In this document: piece after piece, positions 1-6,596 of the stretch
Layout of the letters: every line of letters starts with the position of its first letter
How positions within the stretch are numbered: position 1 is the first letter of the stretch
Origin: Halarcobacter anaerophilus
GTDB lineage: Bacteria > Campylobacterota > Campylobacteria > Campylobacterales > Arcobacteraceae
Direction: 5' to 3'
Length of the DNA stretch: 64,000 nucleotides
NCBI RefSeq assembly: GCF_006459125.1
Contig: NZ_CP041070.1
Location: forward strand, 1,550,001-1,614,000
The notes under the pieces: generated by a model
What the model saw: the letters and a program-made list of their open reading frames with translations, nothing else
The model's database searches: none
What the model was told of the DNA's origin: nothing
Position numbers and translations under genes: made by a program

Positions 1-9
1 GAGTGTAAG

Positions 10-426
10 ATGGTTAAATATGTAGAGTTTGACAAAGTTAATATGGAGCATACTGTATTAGAGTTTAGAGGTGGAAGTGAAAATGTGGTTGTTACAGGTT
101 TCACGGGGGAAAATGTAGTGGTTAATGTTGTATCTATTGCAAGTGATGATGAATCAAAGATTGATGAGCTTATAGCTTCACAGCCGAGTGAAATCAACTG
201 TAGAGAAATCCTTCAAGACGAATTCAGAACTTTAGTTAAAGATAGCGAACAAATTAAAAATATCAATAGGCAAATAAAAAATACGATTGCTAAAAAATAT
301 GATTTCGCCGACGAAATTGCAATGGGTAAAAGAGCAACAGATGATTCAAAAAGAATCGAATACGATACTTTTGTAGCGGATGCATTAGCTAAGGGAGATG
401 AAATAAAGGCATCTATAGGCTACTAA
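10..426 (+). CDS. Hypothetical phage protein
   Basis: This is a 138-residue soluble protein with no family I recognise. The first 60 residues are beta-like and rich in Val and Gly. The rest is helical and charged, with a Lys/Asn-rich stretch near residues 85-95. No signal peptide or membrane segment is visible. The frame stays open to the window edge, so the ATG at 10 may not be the true start; it is preceded by a weak GAG. It sits one base before the next gene, in line with a phage late operon ahead of the lysis genes. A tail- or baseplate-associated role is possible from position only. Confidence 0.55.
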   Translation: MVKYVEFDKVNMEHTVLEFRGGSENVVVTGFTGENVVVNVVSIASDDESKIDELIASQPSEINCREILQDEFRTLVKDSEQIKNINRQIKNTIAKKYDFADEIAMGKRATDDSKRIEYDTFVADALAKGDEIKASIGY

Positions 427-427
427 A

Positions 428-697
428 ATGACACTAGAACATCTAAATAAAAACTATATTTATAAAACAGATAAAGAGCAGTACGGAGTACCTGAATATT
501 GGGAAGAGATGAAGCCTGATAGCAAAGGTAAGTTTATCGGAGATTGTTGCAAGGGTCATGACAAATCTTGTAGTACATCTAAGTTTTTTAAATGTTTAAA
601 ATCAAAATTGGGATGGTTTCATGCTTCATATATAACAGCAGGTGGTGCTATTGGGTGTTGGGTTAAATATACAAAAAAGATATTTAAAAGAATTTAG
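428..697 (+). CDS. Small cysteine-rich phage protein with a CCxxHD motif
   Basis: This 89-residue protein starts one base after the upstream stop. It has a cluster of cysteines and a histidine (CCKGHDKSC, residues 39-47), further Cys residues at about 56 and 77, and a short hydrophobic Gly/Ala stretch near 68-78. The CC-x-x-H-D pattern recalls the phospholipase A2 catalytic motif, but the spacing to the last Cys is one residue longer than in that signature, so the family is not established. It lies directly before the holin. It could be a lysis-associated or metal-binding protein. I do not recognise it. Confidence 0.55.
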   Translation: MTLEHLNKNYIYKTDKEQYGVPEYWEEMKPDSKGKFIGDCCKGHDKSCSTSKFFKCLKSKLGWFHASYITAGGAIGCWVKYTKKIFKRI

Positions 698-718
698 GCA
701 GCAGGAAGGATAAGAAGA

Positions 719-1159
719 ATGATAACAGAACATGGAATAGGTGGAGTTGTTACTTATAATGGTTCAGCCATAGCGGTTAGCTCTTTTTTTGTATATTTAG
801 GTTTAGATAAAGAAGCTATTTTATTTTTTGCAGTGCTTTTACTTATCGATTATATTACAGGATTAGGTAAAGCTCTTGCAATAAAAGAATCTATCACATC
901 TAATAAGATGAAATATGGAATCTTATCTAAACTATCTTTACTAATTATTCCTATTACTGTTGCAATAGCTGGTAAGTCTGCAAATGTTGATATGACATAT
1001 ATTATCTATGCATCTATGAATGTATTAGTTTTAAGTGAAGTATATTCAATAATTGCAAATATCTATTCTATGCGAACTCATAAAGAGCTGCCTGAGTTTG
1101 ATGTAACAAGATTATTAGCTAGAAAGATAAAAGTAATACTTTTGAGTTGGGCTGAATAA
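719..1159 (+). CDS. Phage holin, class 4-like (Bhl/TcdE type)
   Basis: A small hydrophobic protein of 146 residues with about three or four membrane segments (near 18-36, 38-55, 74-92 and 98-118). The motif LIDYITGLGKA at about residues 42-52 is typical of the phage_holin_4 family, whose members form inner-membrane lesions that release or activate the endolysin. A purine-rich AGGAAGGA lies upstream of the ATG. Its last codon overlaps the next ORF (TAATG), and spanin and endolysin genes follow, so the context fits a lysis cassette. Pore type and timing cannot be read from sequence. Confidence 0.8.
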   Translation: MITEHGIGGVVTYNGSAIAVSSFFVYLGLDKEAILFFAVLLLIDYITGLGKALAIKESITSNKMKYGILSKLSLLIIPITVAIAGKSANVDMTYIIYASMNVLVLSEVYSIIANIYSMRTHKELPEFDVTRLLARKIKVILLSWAE

Positions 1160-1356
1160 TGTATTCTGATTATAAAACTACAACAACATATTTTATAGTA
1201 ATTATTGCTTTTGTATATGCTGTATATATGGATAAACCAATATTAGTCAATACAATTATTATACCTATGATTATCATGTGGATAATTTTGAAAACAAATT
1301 CAAAAGAGCTTATGAAAGATTTGATAAGTGTATTAAAAGATAAATGGAGTAAATAA
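1159..1356 (+). CDS. Small membrane protein of the lysis cassette
   Basis: This 65-residue protein has two hydrophobic segments (about 10-25 and 28-45) and a basic C-terminus (KDLISVLKDKWSK). Its ATG overlaps the holin stop codon, which indicates translational coupling. It could be a second holin, an antiholin or a membrane accessory protein. No conserved family is recognised. Its position between holin and spanins is the only functional hint. Confidence 0.6.
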   Translation: MYSDYKTTTTYFIVIIAFVYAVYMDKPILVNTIIIPMIIMWIILKTNSKELMKDLISVLKDKWSK

Positions 1357-1357
1357 G

Positions 1358-1684
1358 ATGTTTGATAGTTCTAAAATATATATTTATATTGCAATTTCTG
1401 TAGGGATATTATCACTATTAGGTTATGGATATTATTTAAAATCTGAAAATGAGATATTAACTTTAAATAATCAAACTTTAAAAGTAAATCAAAAGCAGAT
1501 TATAAGTGCGTATGAACAATCCATAAAAGTTCTTGAACAAAAAGCTTTTGAAGAGGGATTAAATAAACAAAGTGCAAAAACAGCCGAAGAGCTAAATAGA
1601 AAAGTAGCTGAACTATCTAAGAAGAGAGGGGAAATAAATGAAAAAGATATTGATTCTAATGTTTATGTTATTACTTCTTTTTAG
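1358..1684 (+). CDS. Inner-membrane spanin (Rz-like)
   Basis: A protein of 108 residues with one N-terminal membrane segment (about residues 7-24), followed by a long charged helical region with coiled-coil character up to about residue 95. That is the classic i-spanin plan: anchor in the inner membrane and periplasmic helix. The gene for a small lipoprotein starts inside its 3' end in another frame (1638), exactly the embedded or overlapping Rz/Rz1 arrangement. Sequence identity to known Rz proteins is not expected. The call rests on topology, coiled coil, overlap and neighbours. Confidence 0.8.
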   Translation: MFDSSKIYIYIAISVGILSLLGYGYYLKSENEILTLNNQTLKVNQKQIISAYEQSIKVLEQKAFEEGLNKQSAKTAEELNRKVAELSKKRGEINEKDIDSNVYVITSF

Positions 1685-1898
1685 TGGTTGTTCTCAAAAA
1701 GAACCACAAATAGTTAAAGAACCAGAGTTTATATGTGTCAAGCAAGAGTTATATCCTTATGGTAATGAAATAAAACTAAGAGTACATCCAGATGATTTAT
1801 CTTTGTTTGAGAAAAGAAAAGAATATTATAAAAAAAGAGCTAAACACTATGAAGAACAAGTTCTTAGAAATAATGAAAGATGTAAGGAAAATAAATAA
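1638..1898 (+). CDS. Outer-membrane spanin lipoprotein (Rz1-like)
   Basis: This 86-residue lipoprotein has a signal peptide (MKKILILMFMLLLLFSGCSQ) with a lipobox ending at Cys18. The mature part is short, Pro-containing near its start and strongly basic toward the C-terminus. It starts within the upstream i-spanin gene, overlapping its 3' end by 47 bases in a different frame. Lipobox, size and overlap identify the outer partner of the spanin complex that disrupts the outer membrane at lysis. It is larger than lambda Rz1 but within the known range. AGAGAGGGG upstream of the ATG is a good ribosome binding site. Confidence 0.82.
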   Translation: MKKILILMFMLLLLFSGCSQKEPQIVKEPEFICVKQELYPYGNEIKLRVHPDDLSLFEKRKEYYKKRAKHYEEQVLRNNERCKENK

Positions 1899-1987
1899 TG
1901 TATGACCTAAGACAAAAAGAAGATGTGAGATGTTTGTTTCCTAAAGCAGGATATATTATTAAGAGAATACTTGAAAGGGTATCATAA
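1898..1987 (+). CDS. 29-residue ORF coupled to spanin and endolysin
   Basis: A short ORF of 29 codons that exactly bridges the spanin and endolysin genes. Its ATG overlaps the spanin stop (TAATG) and its own stop overlaps the endolysin ATG (TAATG). The peptide is basic and has two Cys-free hydrophobic patches around a single Cys. Exact tiling on both sides suggests it is translated, at least to couple ribosomes into the endolysin gene. It could equally be a leader with no protein function. It is too short for family assignment. Confidence 0.5.
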   Translation: MYDLRQKEDVRCLFPKAGYIIKRILERVS

Positions 1988-2682
1988 TGACAAATATAAA
2001 AGATATGTTAGTTATTTTATTTCCAAAATCTGATACAGTAGATATAGAATATGTAGCAAATATTATTGAGTTTAAGTGTCAAAACTTCGGATTAAATACA
2101 CCTCTTAGAGTTGCACACTTTTTAGCACAGGTTAGGGAAGAAGTAGGAGCAGAGCTTAAACCTATCTCTGAAAACCTAAACTATAGTGAAGAAGCTTTAA
2201 TAAATATATTTAAAGCCTTTAGAAATAATCCAGAACTTGCAGATAAATTTGGTTGGGATGAAGATACCCCTATTGCAGACCAAGTAAAGATTGCAAACTA
2301 TGCTTATGCAAATCGTAATGGTAATGGTGCTGCTGATTCAAATGGAGATGGAGATATTAACGAAGATGATGACGGTTGGAAATATAGAGGTGCAGGAGCT
2401 TTACAGATAACTGGCAAAGGCAATTATATAGAAGTTCAAAAAAGAATAGATAAATATATAGTTGGCAACTCTGTAAATATTTTAAATGGAAAAGATATTC
2501 ATACATTAAAAGGTTCTATTCTAGCTGCTGCTGGATTTTGGATATGGAAAGATATCTATAACGATGCCGATTTAGGAACAGATAGTTATGCAATAGACCA
2601 TGTAACTGCAAGAATTAATAAACATACAGATTCTTATTCGCATAGAAGAGAGCATTTTGAGAAGATTAAACATTTAATCTGA
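1987..2682 (+). CDS. Phage endolysin, glycoside hydrolase family 19
   Basis: A 231-residue protein that resembles GH19 chitinase/lysozyme endolysins, which cleave the glycan strands of peptidoglycan. Visible family features are the N-terminal helix followed by RVAHFLAQVREEVG (residues about 39-52), carrying the catalytic-site glutamates, SENLNYS, and the YRGAGALQITGKGNY block (about 131-145). A Ca-binding-like D/N-rich insert (ADSNGDGDINEDDDG, about 116-130) sits just before that block, which is unusual and looks like an EF-hand or dockerin-type loop. No signal peptide is seen, so export through the holin is expected. Its start overlaps the 29-codon ORF. Confidence 0.88.
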   Translation: MTNIKDMLVILFPKSDTVDIEYVANIIEFKCQNFGLNTPLRVAHFLAQVREEVGAELKPISENLNYSEEALINIFKAFRNNPELADKFGWDEDTPIADQVKIANYAYANRNGNGAADSNGDGDINEDDDGWKYRGAGALQITGKGNYIEVQKRIDKYIVGNSVNILNGKDIHTLKGSILAAAGFWIWKDIYNDADLGTDSYAIDHVTARINKHTDSYSHRREHFEKIKHLI

Positions 2683-2694
2683 CTTGAGAAGAAT

Positions 2695-3048
2695 ATGGCA
2701 CTAGATAACAAAAAAGATAAATTAGGACTTTTAGCTTTTAAAAAAACTAAACAATTAAATGCTCTTATTCAAGAACTACGAAACACTACAATTGGTTCAT
2801 TAAATGAAGATGTAAATGCTAATGCAAATGCTATAATACAAATTGATGAAGCTCTTACAATAATTAATGCAAAGATAGATTCACTATCAAATTTGTTCGG
2901 TATTACATACAATACTGATGGAACTATAGCAACTGAAAGCTATACAACACATACTCATAATTATGAAGATACTACTATAAATGACACTGTAGATGGTAGT
3001 GGAAGTGAAACAGCCACACAAAAAGAATCAGGAGAAGTTAATACATAA
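2695..3048 (+). CDS. Hypothetical phage protein with coiled coil and Thr-rich tail
   Basis: This 117-residue protein has a basic N-terminus, a helical segment at about residues 18-70 with heptad-like hydrophobic spacing, and a disordered acidic tail rich in Thr, Ser, Glu and Asp (about 85-117). No family is recognised. It follows the endolysin by 12 bases and is the last gene before the palindromes that precede the excisionase and integrase. A small structural or chaperone role is possible, with no direct support. Confidence 0.5.
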   Translation: MALDNKKDKLGLLAFKKTKQLNALIQELRNTTIGSLNEDVNANANAIIQIDEALTIINAKIDSLSNLFGITYNTDGTIATESYTTHTHNYEDTTINDTVDGSGSETATQKESGEVNT

Positions 3049-3064
3049 TTGTTACGGATTAACA

Positions 3065-3095
3065 AACTTTTAAGTTTAGAAGTTATAAACTTCTA
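3065..3095. promoter_or_regulatory. Two adjoining palindromes upstream of the excisionase/integrase pair
   Basis: Two inverted repeats touch each other in the gap before the gene at 3122: AAACTT-TT-AAGTTT (3065-3078) and TAGAAGTT-ATA-AACTTCTA (3077-3095), the second with eight perfect base pairs. Both contain AAGTT/AACTT half-sites. They may be an operator or recombinase arm site for the downstream pair, or the second may act as a weak terminator for the late genes. Seen: the repeats. Inferred: function. Confidence 0.45.
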
Positions 3096-3121
3096 TTAAT
3101 AAAAGTACGGAGTAACAAAAA

Positions 3122-3385
3122 ATGATGGATAAAGATAGAGAACTTCTTCTTACAATATTATCTGAAGTTAGAGAGATAAAAGAGGATAATAAATTCCTTA
3201 AATCTCTAGTTCCAGAAGAATTATCACTATCTGAATTATCAAATATGACTGGGAAAACAGCTAATACATTAAGAAAATATATAATTGCCAATTTTGAACC
3301 AGAAGAAGATTATGAGAAAAAAAGTGGTAAAATATATGTGAAACAAGATGTAGTGCTTCGTATAAGGAGACATTATGCGAGGTAA
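3122..3385 (+). CDS. Excisionase-like small DNA-binding protein
   Basis: This 87-residue protein has an N-terminal helix (residues 1-30) and a likely winged helix-turn-helix: LSLSELSNMTGKTANTLRKY at about 36-55, then a wing and GKIYVKQDVVLRIRRHYAR. The order of helices followed by a K-x-Y-V wing fits MerR/Xis-type DNA-binding proteins. Its 3' end overlaps the integrase start by 11 bases, so the two are cotranscribed and probably coupled. GGAG lies nine bases before the ATG; a second ATG follows at once. It is probably the recombination directionality factor or a regulator of the integrase. Confidence 0.6.
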   Translation: MMDKDRELLLTILSEVREIKEDNKFLKSLVPEELSLSELSNMTGKTANTLRKYIIANFEPEEDYEKKSGKIYVKQDVVLRIRRHYAR

Positions 3386-4583
3386 AGGTTGGGATATTCC
3401 CAAAAAACGAAATAAAACTACTGGCGAACTTGAAGACGGTAATGTTATTTATGTTCTTGGAACAGTTGATGGTAAGTTCTACAGAAAATCAACTGGTAAA
3501 GAAGCAACAAAATTAAATATTGCATGGATAAAAAAGAATGCCAGAGAAGTTCTTTTAAAACTTATAAATAAACAAAACACTAAAGTAGAAAAAACTAGCT
3601 TAGAAGAATATGGTTTAAAGGTTATTGAAGCTACTGCAAGAGGTAGAAGTATTTCTACTCAAAAAGAGAAAAAAGGCTATTTCAATAATCACATATTGCC
3701 TTATTTTAAATCTAAAGGTTTTACATATATTGAAGATATTAAAACTACAGAAATAGAAATGTGGCAAAACCATATGTTAGATAATAAGTCTTCAAGCACT
3801 GCAAAAAAGTGCAAAGATACTTTTGCTCTTATTATGGATAAAGCTGCAGCAGATGATATAATTAATAAGAACTATGTAAAACTGGCTTACAGTTTTACTG
3901 TTACTACAGAAAAAAGAGTTCCATATACTCCAGGTGAAGTTACAACTCTCATAAAAGAGAGTGAAGGCTGGTTTAAAGTATTTTTATACTTGATATTTAG
4001 TACAGGAGTTAGAACTGGTGAAGCTCTTGGTCTTATGTGGGATGATATAGATTTCAACAATGGGTTTATTGATTTAAAGAGATCTATTACAAAAAGTAGA
4101 GTAACCACAAAAGAAGGTAATACTAGTACTGAAGATTTCATACAAAACGGTTATAAAATTGTAGAAAACAACAATACTAACAAAACTAAAAATCATACAA
4201 GACTTATACCACTTGATGATACCACAAAAAATATTTTAATGGAATATTATCAAGAAAGAACTCAAGATGAATGGATTTTTGTAAGTAAAAATAATACCTG
4301 CTTTAGTGATAGCAAAACAGTAAATAAATACTATTGGAAACCATTACTATTTAAAACAAAAATTGAAGATAAAGATTTATATACATCGAGACATACATAT
4401 GTAACCATTATGAAAAATAATGGTGCAGATGAAGCTTGGCTTAAATCTGTTGGCGGATGGACACAAAGTTCTAAAGTGCTAAATGATGTTTATTTTACTC
4501 ATGAAAGTAGTAAAAAAGATATCAAGTTAGCTAATAATTTTTTCCATATAGTAAATGAAAAGGAAGATAAAAAACCATGTTAA
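3375..4583 (+). CDS. int: Phage-type tyrosine integrase
   Basis: A 402-residue tyrosine recombinase that catalyses integration and excision of the prophage. It has an N-terminal arm-type DNA-binding region (about 1-65), a SAM-like core-binding domain (about 75-170) and a catalytic domain. Catalytic residues visible are Arg213 (TGVRTGEALG), Arg339-His340 (TSRHTY), the GGW block and nucleophile Tyr373 (DVYFTH). The first His of the usual HxxR box is replaced by Tyr, a tolerated variant in the family. The gene overlaps the excisionase-like gene and ends next to the tRNA-Met 3' end, which is therefore the likely attachment site. Confidence 0.93.
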   Translation: MRGKGWDIPKKRNKTTGELEDGNVIYVLGTVDGKFYRKSTGKEATKLNIAWIKKNAREVLLKLINKQNTKVEKTSLEEYGLKVIEATARGRSISTQKEKKGYFNNHILPYFKSKGFTYIEDIKTTEIEMWQNHMLDNKSSSTAKKCKDTFALIMDKAAADDIINKNYVKLAYSFTVTTEKRVPYTPGEVTTLIKESEGWFKVFLYLIFSTGVRTGEALGLMWDDIDFNNGFIDLKRSITKSRVTTKEGNTSTEDFIQNGYKIVENNNTNKTKNHTRLIPLDDTTKNILMEYYQERTQDEWIFVSKNNTCFSDSKTVNKYYWKPLLFKTKIEDKDLYTSRHTYVTIMKNNGADEAWLKSVGGWTQSSKVLNDVYFTHESSKKDIKLANNFFHIVNEKEDKKPC

Positions 4584-4650
4584 TGTTTGCCGAGTTTTTG
4601 CTGAGTAAGTTGTTTAGTTTATTTGTTAGAATAGTTATGATATCTAACCA

Positions 4651-4670
4651 ACCCTACGTTTTAGGGCTTT
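4651..4670 (+). terminator. Probable terminator of the integrase gene
   Basis: A short hairpin (CCCTA, loop, TAGGG) is followed by CTTTTT, 70 bases after the integrase stop and just before the 3' end of the convergent tRNA-Met. The stem is only five or six pairs, so it may be a weak terminator. Confidence 0.5.
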
Positions 4671-4675
4671 TTAAA

Positions 4676-4752
4676 TGGTGTCAAGAGAGAGACTTGAACT
4701 CTCGACCTCCGGCTTATGAGACCAGCGCTCTAGCCAGCTGAGCTACCTTGAC
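4676..4752 (-). tRNA. tRNA-Met (CAT), elongator type
   Basis: The - strand folds as a complete cloverleaf: acceptor GTCAAGG/TCTTGAC, D stem GCTC/GAGC, anticodon arm with loop CTCATAA, T arm GAGAG-TTCAAGT-CTCTC, discriminator A and an encoded CCA (4676-4678). CAT could also read as tRNA-Ile2 (lysidine), but the body looks like elongator Met. It lacks the initiator hallmark GGG/CCC of the fMet gene nearby. Its 3' end faces the integrase and is the probable attB of the prophage. Confidence 0.93.
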
Positions 4753-4770
4753 ATAAGATATCATATATTT

Positions 4771-4817
4771 GATAGTTGCTAAAGTAGGATTAAAACCTAC
4801 GACCTCAGGCTATAAGA
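4771..4817 (-). pseudogene. Decayed tRNA 3'-half, fMet-like
   Basis: On the - strand the sequence runs CTTATAG, then AGGTCGTAGGTTTTAATCC and the end GCAACTA. This matches the anticodon loop, T arm and GCAACCA end of the tRNA-fMet at 6319 over roughly 48 positions with about ten differences by hand alignment. The 5' half (acceptor and D arm) is absent and CCA has become CTA. A 7-bp hairpin (CGTCTGT/ACGGACG) lies just upstream. It is not a functional tRNA. It looks like an attachment-site scar or a partial duplication. Confidence 0.6.
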
Positions 4818-4954
4818 ATAACCGTCTGTCTTGCAACGGACGAAATTATAAGAATTTATCACTTAATATTTACTTAAAAATCTTACAAAAATGTAATTTT
4901 TTTTAATTTTAGAATATGTGCAGTTCTTTTAAGTTTTTTCTTGTTAAATATTTA

Positions 4955-5557
4955 TTATTTTATATTTTCAAAAAATAAATTAATTTCTTTTGTAAGCTCT
5001 TGAGATTTAACACTTAATCTTTTTGTCAAATTTTTCCACTCTTCATCTTTTTGATAATTTATCTTTATTCTATTGCCTAAAATATCATTTCTATACTCAT
5101 TTTGATCCTCTATGTATTGATGAAGTAATTTTGCTATTTTTGACGCTCCTATCATTTTTAGTTTTCTTTTAGCTATTGTTGTTTCATTCATAGCATGAAT
5201 ATAGTTTTTTTTATTTTCTAAAATCTTATTCTTTAATTCTGTACTTAATTCGTTGTAATACTTATTGGCTTTTTTTATTGAATAAATACTATTTTTAAAT
5301 AAATAAAATTCTTTTGAAAAATTATTTATATAAATTAGTGTTTCCTCCAATATTTCATACTTTTTTTCTAATCTAAATTTTTTATTTTCTCTTTCATATT
5401 GCTCTTTTATTTTTCTTAATTCATTTTTGTTATTTAAAATTGTTACTGTTAATGTTCCTATTACACCAATAAATGCTCCTAATCCAATTTTTACTATATC
5501 ATGTATAATTTCATATTGTTTTGCAGTTTCATTAAAAATTTCTGTAGTAGTTGTCAT
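4955..5557 (-). CDS. Unknown membrane-anchored coiled-coil protein
   Basis: This unrecognised protein is about 200 residues from the ATG at 5557, which has AAGGAC six bases upstream. The longer reading from 5608 would overlap the upstream gene. After a short polar start there is one membrane segment (about residues 22-42, Gly- and Ile-rich). A long Lys/Glu-rich helical region with coiled-coil character follows to the C-terminus. It resembles the generic one-TM plus helical plan of small phage-exclusion or envelope proteins, but no family can be named. It is the last gene of the three-gene island operon. Confidence 0.6.
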   Translation of the reverse strand: MTTTTEIFNETAKQYEIIHDIVKIGLGAFIGVIGTLTVTILNNKNELRKIKEQYERENKKFRLEKKYEILEETLIYINNFSKEFYLFKNSIYSIKKANKYYNELSTELKNKILENKKNYIHAMNETTIAKRKLKMIGASKIAKLLHQYIEDQNEYRNDILGNRIKINYQKDEEWKNLTKRLSVKSQELTKEINLFFENIK

Positions 5558-5570
5558 TTTTGTCCTTTTT

Positions 5571-5813
5571 TTAATTACTATCTTCATATCTATAAACAGC
5601 ACTTCCACTTATAGATATTGATTCTTTAATTTTTTCAAGAGTGTTATTTTTATACTTTTCAATTTTTTTAGTTTTTGGTTTTTTAATCGTTTCTTCTTTT
5701 ATATCTTTGCTTTTATTTATTTCAAGCTCTTGTGAATCATTTTTTAAAAAGTTTTCTAAGTTGCCTGCAAAAAGTATTGAAGCAGTAAATAAAAGTATTG
5801 TCAATTTTTTCAT
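5571..5813 (-). CDS. Small secreted Lys-rich protein
   Basis: This 80-residue protein has a clear signal peptide (MKKLTILLFTASILFAG) and a highly charged mature part dominated by Lys and Glu. It ends in a less polar segment with two Tyr. No Cys or known motif is present. Spacing is 13 bases to the downstream gene and 7 to the upstream one, so all three share a transcript. A periplasmic role next to two membrane proteins is implied by the signal peptide. Function unknown. Confidence 0.6.
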   Translation of the reverse strand: MKKLTILLFTASILFAGNLENFLKNDSQELEINKSKDIKEETIKKPKTKKIEKYKNNTLEKIKESISISGSAVYRYEDSN

Positions 5814-5820
5814 TCTACTT

Positions 5821-6198
5821 TTACCCTTTTTTTGTTATTTGTATTTCTTCAAAGTCTAAATATAACATCCCAAAAAAAGGTGCTAAAAATAGAGTTATTA
5901 ACCAGCAGACTTTATTTATATCTTTTTTAAAATCGTTTTTTAATACTGAAATAATAGAGTAGAACCAGAATAGTAAATTAATAAGAATTAAAACACCAAA
6001 AACTAAAAAAGTAAATGTTGTTAAATTATTTATCTCTTTCCAAAATAATTCTTCATCTAGGCACATGTATCCCCAAATATTATGAGTCGCATATATTAGA
6101 TAAGATATTAATAGGCTTTGTAAGATTAAAGTTATTACTAACCAAGTAGGACGATAAGGCTTTTCAAAGTTGATTTCTTTATCTGAGTTTATTTGCAT
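5821..6198 (-). CDS. Unknown three-TM membrane protein
   Basis: This 125-residue protein has a cytoplasmic N-terminus (about 1-18) and hydrophobic segments near 19-40, 62-88 and 98-114. Cys47 lies in the first loop (YMCLDEELFW). It ends with an acidic then basic tail. It is the first gene of the island operon and no family is recognised. The upstream 120 bases to tRNA-fMet are AT-rich and presumably hold the promoter. Confidence 0.6.
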   Translation of the reverse strand: MQINSDKEINFEKPYRPTWLVITLILQSLLISYLIYATHNIWGYMCLDEELFWKEINNLTTFTFLVFGVLILINLLFWFYSIISVLKNDFKKDINKVCWLITLFLAPFFGMLYLDFEEIQITKKG

Positions 6199-6318
6199 TT
6201 TATTTTTATCCTCTGTTTTGTGAGAGAATAATTATATAAGAAAAATGATTATAAGCTAATTTATTTTATTTATGGATGAAAGTATAAGTTTGGAAAACTA
6301 TTTTTGTAGGATTTTGAT

Positions 6319-6395
<77 letters not shown>

Positions 6396-6410
6396 CCATT
6401 GACTAAAAAG

Positions 6411-6485
6411 TGGATGGGGTAGCAGGATTCGAACCTGCGGATGACGATACCAAAAACCGTTGCCTTACCACTTGGCGATACCCCA
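6411..6485 (-). tRNA. tRNA-Gln (TTG)
   Basis: The - strand folds with acceptor TGGGGTA/TACCCCA, D stem GCCA/GGC, anticodon loop TTTTGGT (anticodon TTG), T arm GCAGG-TTCGAAT-CCTGC, discriminator T and encoded CCA. It lies 15 bases from tRNA-fMet and is probably cotranscribed with it. In Campylobacterota this tRNA is usually charged through Glu-tRNA(Gln) and GatCAB, which bears on the odd gltX at 20996. Confidence 0.95.
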
Positions 6486-6596
6486 ACTTTTTAAGTGCCG
6501 AAATTATAGTAAAATAATATTATTATGTCAAGGGTTTTTAGATTAAATTTTGAAATTTTTGATATAATTTATAAAATTAAAATAGAAGAAGAGTTT

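Larger units (their letters stand above)
1..4676. mobile_element. Right end of a prophage integrated at tRNA-Met
   Basis: All genes from the window start to 4583 lie on the + strand, are closely packed, and include a holin, a spanin pair, a GH19 endolysin, an excisionase-like protein and a tyrosine integrase. The integrase ends about 90 bases before the 3' end of a tRNA-Met(CAT) gene, the usual layout of an element integrated at a tRNA 3' end. Structural and replication genes, and the second att copy, would lie left of the window, so the element cannot be measured here. Seen: gene content and position. Inferred: integration site and that the unknown ORFs are phage genes. Confidence 0.85.

Noticed and set aside
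4771-4860. A full tRNA gene in this stretch
   Set aside because: Only the 3' half resembles a tRNA. The acceptor 5' strand and D arm are missing and CCA is changed.
4955-5608. Longer reading of the coiled-coil gene from 5608
   Set aside because: It would overlap the upstream gene and lacks a ribosome binding site; ATG 5557 with AAGGAC is better.
6486-6596. FMN riboswitch before ribB
   Set aside because: Only about 110 bases separate tRNA-Gln from the ribB ATG, too little for the aptamer, and no conserved pattern is seen.
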